Origin: Marsupella aquatica
Taxonomy: Eukaryota; Marchantiophyta
Reading direction: 5' to 3'
Length of the DNA: 64,000 bases
Assembly (NCBI GenBank): GCA_973895155.1
Contig: OZ316895.1
Span: 14,756,001 to 14,820,000, forward strand
The notes below the pieces were generated by a model. The model did not search any database, had not been told where the DNA came from, and was given only the letters and a program-made list of their open reading frames with translations. Of this stretch, positions 59,618 through 64,000 are shown one piece after another. Both the position numbers and the translations under genes were made by a program. Within the stretch, counting starts at the first letter, position 1. Every line of letters begins with the position of its first letter.

Positions 59618-62075
59618 GGTTGCCCCTAATTGTTTATATTTTCCTTGTTTTGTCACTATACTAAGGTGTTCCTAGGGTGCCTTCCTACTTTACCCACTTA
59701 ACCGGCCGAGTGATTCTTGTCTAGGCATCACATTAATGCTTTTGTGGCGTGTTTTTCCTGTTTCAACATGTGGCAGACTGGAAGGATTCAAAATTCATAA
59801 GGACATGGTAGTTGATTGTTAAAGAGAGAGGAGGTTAGAGGGAAGTTTGGAAACTCGGGGAAGGGCAATGAGGATTTTTTTGTGAAGGATCGACCAAGAG
59901 AGCTCCAAGGAGCAGAGGGCGATGATAGTGGGAGGAGACTTCAGACATAATGGATGGAAAGACCTGGAGGTTCCTAGTGGTTGGAAAAAGCTTGATGGGG
60001 ATTTGAGAAAAAAGGATCACGAGTTCGTCATTGTATCATTGGAGGAGATCTGAGGAGAAAAAAAGTGTTTGGGGGCAGAGAGGATTGGAGCGCTAAGGAG
60101 GATTGGATCAAGTGCTGGAAAATGGAGGAGTGATGGTGCTTGGCAGAGAGAGGTCAAGTGCTTGGCAAAGAGAGGTTGAGTGCTTCAAAGGAGAAAAACA
60201 ATTGTTAATGAAAGGACTGGGGAGGCCATGGGGACGCTGCGTGGCTGTTTGAGTGCGAGGAGGGAGACAGAGTTCTTTGTGCTGTTGTTGAGAGTGTGAT
60301 GGAGGCGTTTGGAAGAAAAGTAGTAAAAATGCAATGGATGAGGACTGATTGCAAGGAAAAAAAGGCAAAGGCGGATTTTGAATGCTCATGTTTTATTCAG
60401 ATTTGAGGTGCTATGGAGTTGATTTTCTTCATGAGAAAGAGCAAGAAGAGGGAAAACGACAAGCGATGAATGCAAAAAAATCTTTGGCTGAACAAGAAGA
60501 AAACAGAATTGCGCTACAAGGAGTGTAGAGAATTTTTGGGAAGTAGATCATGTGTTAAGGAGCAGAGCTAGGGTGATCAGGACTTTGTGGAATTTTTTCA
60601 CAGGAGAAAGGTGAGGGAAACTACATTCCAGAAGATGGAGGAGGATTAATGACTTCTCCATTGAATTGATTGAATTTACCTTGGAACTGGGTAAGAGTAG
60701 AGATCGAGTGATCAAGTCTCAGTAGTAAAGAACGAATGCTTTTAAGTGTGTATGGAGTGTTGCGTTGCACTGTGCTGCATTGTGTTGAAATGAGAATGTG
60801 GAGAGTTTTCTTTTGTGTGAAACAAGAGTGACCAGAGAGCAAGAGAACATAAGCTATTGAGATAACAGAAAGAAGAGTTGAATGTGCTACAAATGTGAAG
60901 ACTGGGAGGTTTATGGACAAGAGGCAAACAGAAGAATGAATGGGATAAGAAGAGTTGAATCAAACAGATAAATGTCCGTTGCACTGTAGGGAGCAAACAA
61001 AATGTTTTTTTAAAGATTTTGGAATGAGCTCGCGAATTGAGGCCTTTGATAGAGAGTTTGCATACTAACACTATTGACTCTGGAGTTATTCAACTCGAGA
61101 AGAGAGGTGAATGAAAACAAGCATTGTTCATGTTTTATAGTTTCGACTAAGGGATAGAAAGTAGAGTTAAAACATGGAGCTCTGTTTTGGAGAAAGGATG
61201 GATGGTGAAGGTGAAATTGGACGAAGGTTTTTTCTGTTATGGGATTGGAGGATCGAGAAGAGGAGGAAGGAAGGGCCAGCAGAGGAAGAGGCTCGGGAAG
61301 AGAAAAAGAGAAGTGACGTGAAAAGGGAAGCTTGCCACCGACTGAAGTTTTGCAGCGATTGTCAAGGAAAGACAATAGACAACTAGAACCTGACCTAAAG
61401 ACCTGACCTGACCTGACCTGAGTGATCCGAGACCCTAGCTGAAGAATGGACGACAAAAGAGTGCCTATTTGAGTTGACTTCAAAAAATGTTGTAAACCTG
61501 AAAAAACCCGAAAAGGTTATATGTATAAAGAGTGTTTAAAAGTTTAAACGTATCAAGTTGATTTTTGTTTGTGAATGAAATACTTAGCCTTTCAAAATTG
61601 ATTTATTTCTGAGTGATGAGAGGTCCATAGGGCTGAAAGCAAACAAATGTTAATAATACAAAACAAAGAGTCGAATTAGTTAAGAGCATGTGTGATGTTG
61701 AACTTTAAAGAAAGCATGAAGATAAGAAAAATTTAGAGCTTGGTTAGAGGTTGTTTGCTCTTACATAAGTATATAGCCTTCAGAGACTCAGTTAATAATA
61801 AATAAATTAAAGTATTGGTTGTTTTTGACAAATGGAACCCAGTAATAGGAACCATATTTAGAAAAAAGCATATTGGGACATATCACATGAAAAATGTTAG
61901 AAACTACGAGTGAAATAATAAGTTTTTTAATTGAGAAGAGTTAAGGAGTCCCTAGAATTCTTTCCGAAACCTATGTTTCACACCACTCTTAAATGGTCCT
62001 TGGAAAGCAGAGGTGAGTGGAATAGCGCAGGCCGATGAGTGACACCGCAGAATGATTGAAGGAGCAATTACGTAG
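59618..62075. other. intergenic region, purine-rich on the plus strand
   Basis: From about 59800 to 61450 the plus strand is markedly purine-rich (GGAGGA, GAGAAAG, AAGAAGAG runs), giving minus-strand frames rich in Ser, Leu and Pro that look non-genic. A TGACC run lies at about 61391-61420, and direct repeats of AAGTGCTTGGCA(A/G)AGAGAGGT occur near 60135-60180. Copy B of a dispersed repeat lies at 61761-61872. Confidence 0.5.
61761..61872 (+). repeat. dispersed repeat, copy B
   Basis: This is a same-orientation match to 33709-33825. It ends about 200 bp before the tyrosine recombinase pseudogene begins, so it might belong to the same decayed element. Confidence 0.85.
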
Positions 62076-63736
62076 GTTGAAGAACAGTGGAGCTCTAAAG
62101 AGTCAGATATTCTTTACGTCAATAACTTGAGTGTTGGTGACAATGTGGAAGTAGATAGCATTGACATGTCCACTGTTTTTGATGAGGTATCTAGAGACAG
62201 TGTTGCTATTAACCGTTGTGACACTCTGGTCAACAGTAATCTTGATGTCATTTCTGCTAGTAAGACATTAGACGGAAGGGCAACTGCGGTCAGTATGCAA
62301 AGGCTACGAGCACTCCCCGACCCTGGCTTAGTAGATGCAGGGAAGGGGCAAGAGAGACTGCCATTGGAGAACAATGACAGGTGGGCCTTGAAACGCGCTA
62401 ATGATTTGAGGAGAGGGTTAGGTTGGGACATGTCAATAGCACTAGGAGACCTGTCATTGAGGCAACTTGACGAGTTATTGAGTGTACTAATTAATCAGTT
62501 TTTGAGAGTTGTTAAGGTGGATGAGACCCTTTACCCCTCATCTACGCTTATGAATATGTGTAATGGCTTCAACCATATTATTAGAAGGGCTAGTGACATC
62601 AGGCCTTTGAACAAAGAGACAATCTGGTTGACCGTGACTTCAACATAAACTCGCATCCAACATTTGCAAAAATGCATGGTCATCACAGCTGCAATCAAGA
62701 AAAGTGCAAAGGAAGGGGTGAATAAGAAAAGATTGAAAGTAAGTGTCACTCACTTGGTCCATGAGCCTTTCTTGAGATCATTTTGTTTGTGTACAATGAA
62801 GTGCAAATCTATGTAATCTGTATAAGCAGGATAGTACTACGGATTCTCTACCTATATGTTTACAATACCAGAGCGCTTGTTGGCATTAGGCAGTAGTTAT
62901 TGAGAAATGAAAGTTATGACCCTTTTTGTTACATGTTACAATCAGAAATATTGACTGAGGAACATGAGAGCAGTTTTGGCTTATATCGATCATCAGGTCA
63001 CGTCAAGCCATGGATGCCAAAAGCATTTGGCATTTGTTTTTCTTGCGAGACTTGGTATCCGTGGCAAAATGGAACTATGGAACTTGCACAAAGACAACAT
63101 CACTGTATGCATGGACAAGTTAGGGAGGGCGTACGTCAAGTGAGTTCTCAATCCATGATGTATTCACTTTGATAAGTTGTAGCTTGTTGGAGTTTCTTTA
63201 AATTGTAGTTTCTTTCTTTATTTGCTTGGTGTTTTTGTGGCAGATTTGAGGAGTGGTTGAGTAAAAACAACAATTACACTAGGGATTGCTACAGATAGCA
63301 GTTAAGAAATGTTTTCCATAGTTTCAAAGAAGATTTTGTGATGACTGTGAAATAGTGTAAGCACAATTTTCCATCTATTGAGAAGGCAAAAAAACCAGAT
63401 TTGTTTATGCAAACTATAACTAACCCTGCTCGCATTGTGTGGTACAATAAGATTCAGAAAGTTGGGAAGGGTGTTGGAGGAGGTTGGCTGAAGAATATGG
63501 CCTTACTGGTTGGACAGCCCCCTGAAATTTTCACTAATCGGAGTGGGAGGGCAACATTGGTGACATGCATGGCTGCCAAGGGAGTCCCTAACAAGGTAGG
63601 AATGGCCATTACTGGTCATCGGAGTACTAGAGGTTACAAGAGGTATGACCAAACTCAAACACTGAAAATGGAGGATGTTGCATTAGTATCTGCAAATCTG
63701 AAGTTAGCTTATGAAATAAGCACTCGCTCACACTAG
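62076..63736 (+). pseudogene. Crypton/DUF3504-type tyrosine recombinase, decayed, with an intron
   Basis: An N-terminal helical (SAM-like) part (RWALKRANDLRRGLGWDMS, LDELLSVLINQFLRVV, YPSSTLMNM) is followed by pieces in shifting frames: DFNINSHPTFAKM, AIKKSAKEGVNKKR, ILTEEHE, then the Arg box FLARLGIRGKMELWNLHKDN, and after an intron (63140-63243, GTGAGT...GGCAG) FEEWLSKNNNYTR. The last frame carries GRATLVTCMAAKGVPNKVG and GHRSTRGYKRYDQ, the box II, GH and tyrosine region. The order matches the integrase-like domain shared by Crypton transposons and ZMYM/QRICH-type proteins. It is broken by shifts near 62630, 62670 and 63015 and by TAG at 63296 and 63353. The first ATG in the first frame is at 62166. 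The last frame ends at 63736 inside a CACTA terminus. Confidence 0.75.
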
Positions 63737-64000
63737 TAGAAACCGGGGCATTTTGTGACCAGACCACTTGTGACTGGGGTGACCACGCAAGTGCAACCTT
63801 TGAACATCAGTCTTATTTTTGAGACCCCACAAGACTTGATAGTCATTAGTAGTCATGTATATGACTACTTAAGACAATTGAACTTTTTAAAAATCTTGCT
63901 CTATTGAATGAGTCATTCAGGTCTGACTACATAGTCATACTTAGTCAACATAAGACAATGGCCAATAGTAAGCCAAGTCCAATTTAGTCAACAAAATTGA
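63731..64000 (+). mobile_element. CACTA (En/Spm) terminus, element runs off the right edge
   Basis: It begins CACTAGTAGAAACCGGGGCA, a typical plant CACTA end, followed by subterminal repeats of GTGAC(C/T) and then TAGTCAT/ATGACTA motifs in both orientations. It shares its first 12 bases with the end at 9378. The body lies outside the window, so autonomy is unknown. Confidence 0.7.

Noticed and set aside
61010-61483. 157-codon minus-strand frame in the purine-rich stretch
   Set aside because: Strand asymmetry makes long Ser/Leu/Pro frames by chance; it has no domain and crosses a simple TGACC repeat.
1-64000. tRNA or rRNA genes
   Set aside because: I looked for the conserved tRNA B-box pattern and for rRNA segments and saw none; a covariance-model search could still reveal a divergent tRNA.

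Overview
This window is nuclear DNA from a land plant. The marks are a chromomethylase with a BAH domain plus a chromodomain inside the methyltransferase (a plant-only arrangement), a secreted multi-exon laccase, an LPEAT2-type acyltransferase with C-terminal EF-hands, a plant-type DNA polymerase lambda, and copia and CACTA transposon ends. Introns are mostly 100-700 bp, coding genes are split into many small exons, and the intergenic DNA is AT-rich. A seed-free plant, probably a bryophyte such as a moss, fits best. That placement is an inference; no species marker is visible.

Layout. 1-2030: the 5' part of a minus-strand copia retrotransposon (LTR, primer binding site, leader, intact gag start). 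2031-6773: gene-poor DNA with small tandem duplications. 6774-7952 (-): single-exon SDS22-like leucine-rich-repeat regulator of protein phosphatase 1. 9378: CACTA-like terminus. 12873-13035: hairpin MITE. 14403-20231 (+): DNA polymerase lambda, 14 exons, reconstructed to a 549-residue protein. 20232-25649: intergenic DNA ending in a GC-rich 5' region. 25650-29909 (+): LPEAT2-like lysophospholipid acyltransferase, 5 exons, 516 residues. 29910-38115: intergenic DNA. 38116-41709 (+): laccase, 6 exons, 589 residues. 44147-51689 (-): CMT3-like chromomethylase, 24 exons, 985 residues. 53411-54674 (+): broken PIF/Harbinger transposase. 55994-59617 (-): GC-rich element-like coding block of two long reading frames in the same frame, separated by one TAG. 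62076-63736 (+): decayed, once-spliced tyrosine recombinase of the Crypton/DUF3504 type, whose last frame is closed by the end of a CACTA element running off the right edge.

The five cellular genes do not form a cluster; they are ordinary neighbours (DNA repair, membrane lipid synthesis, lignin/phenolic oxidation, CHG DNA methylation, PP1 regulation). The accessory DNA is mobile-element debris from at least four superfamilies (copia, CACTA, PIF/Harbinger, tyrosine recombinase), one MITE and one unclassified element. The chromomethylase is the kind of enzyme that silences such elements. The strongest candidates for something new are the Crypton-like pseudogene in a plant and the GC-rich two-frame block at 55994-59617. 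A further window-wide signal is the density of two-copy tandem duplications with units of about 19-132 bp. Exon structures were joined by hand using splice dinucleotides, phase continuity and family conservation, and each joined total is a multiple of three.
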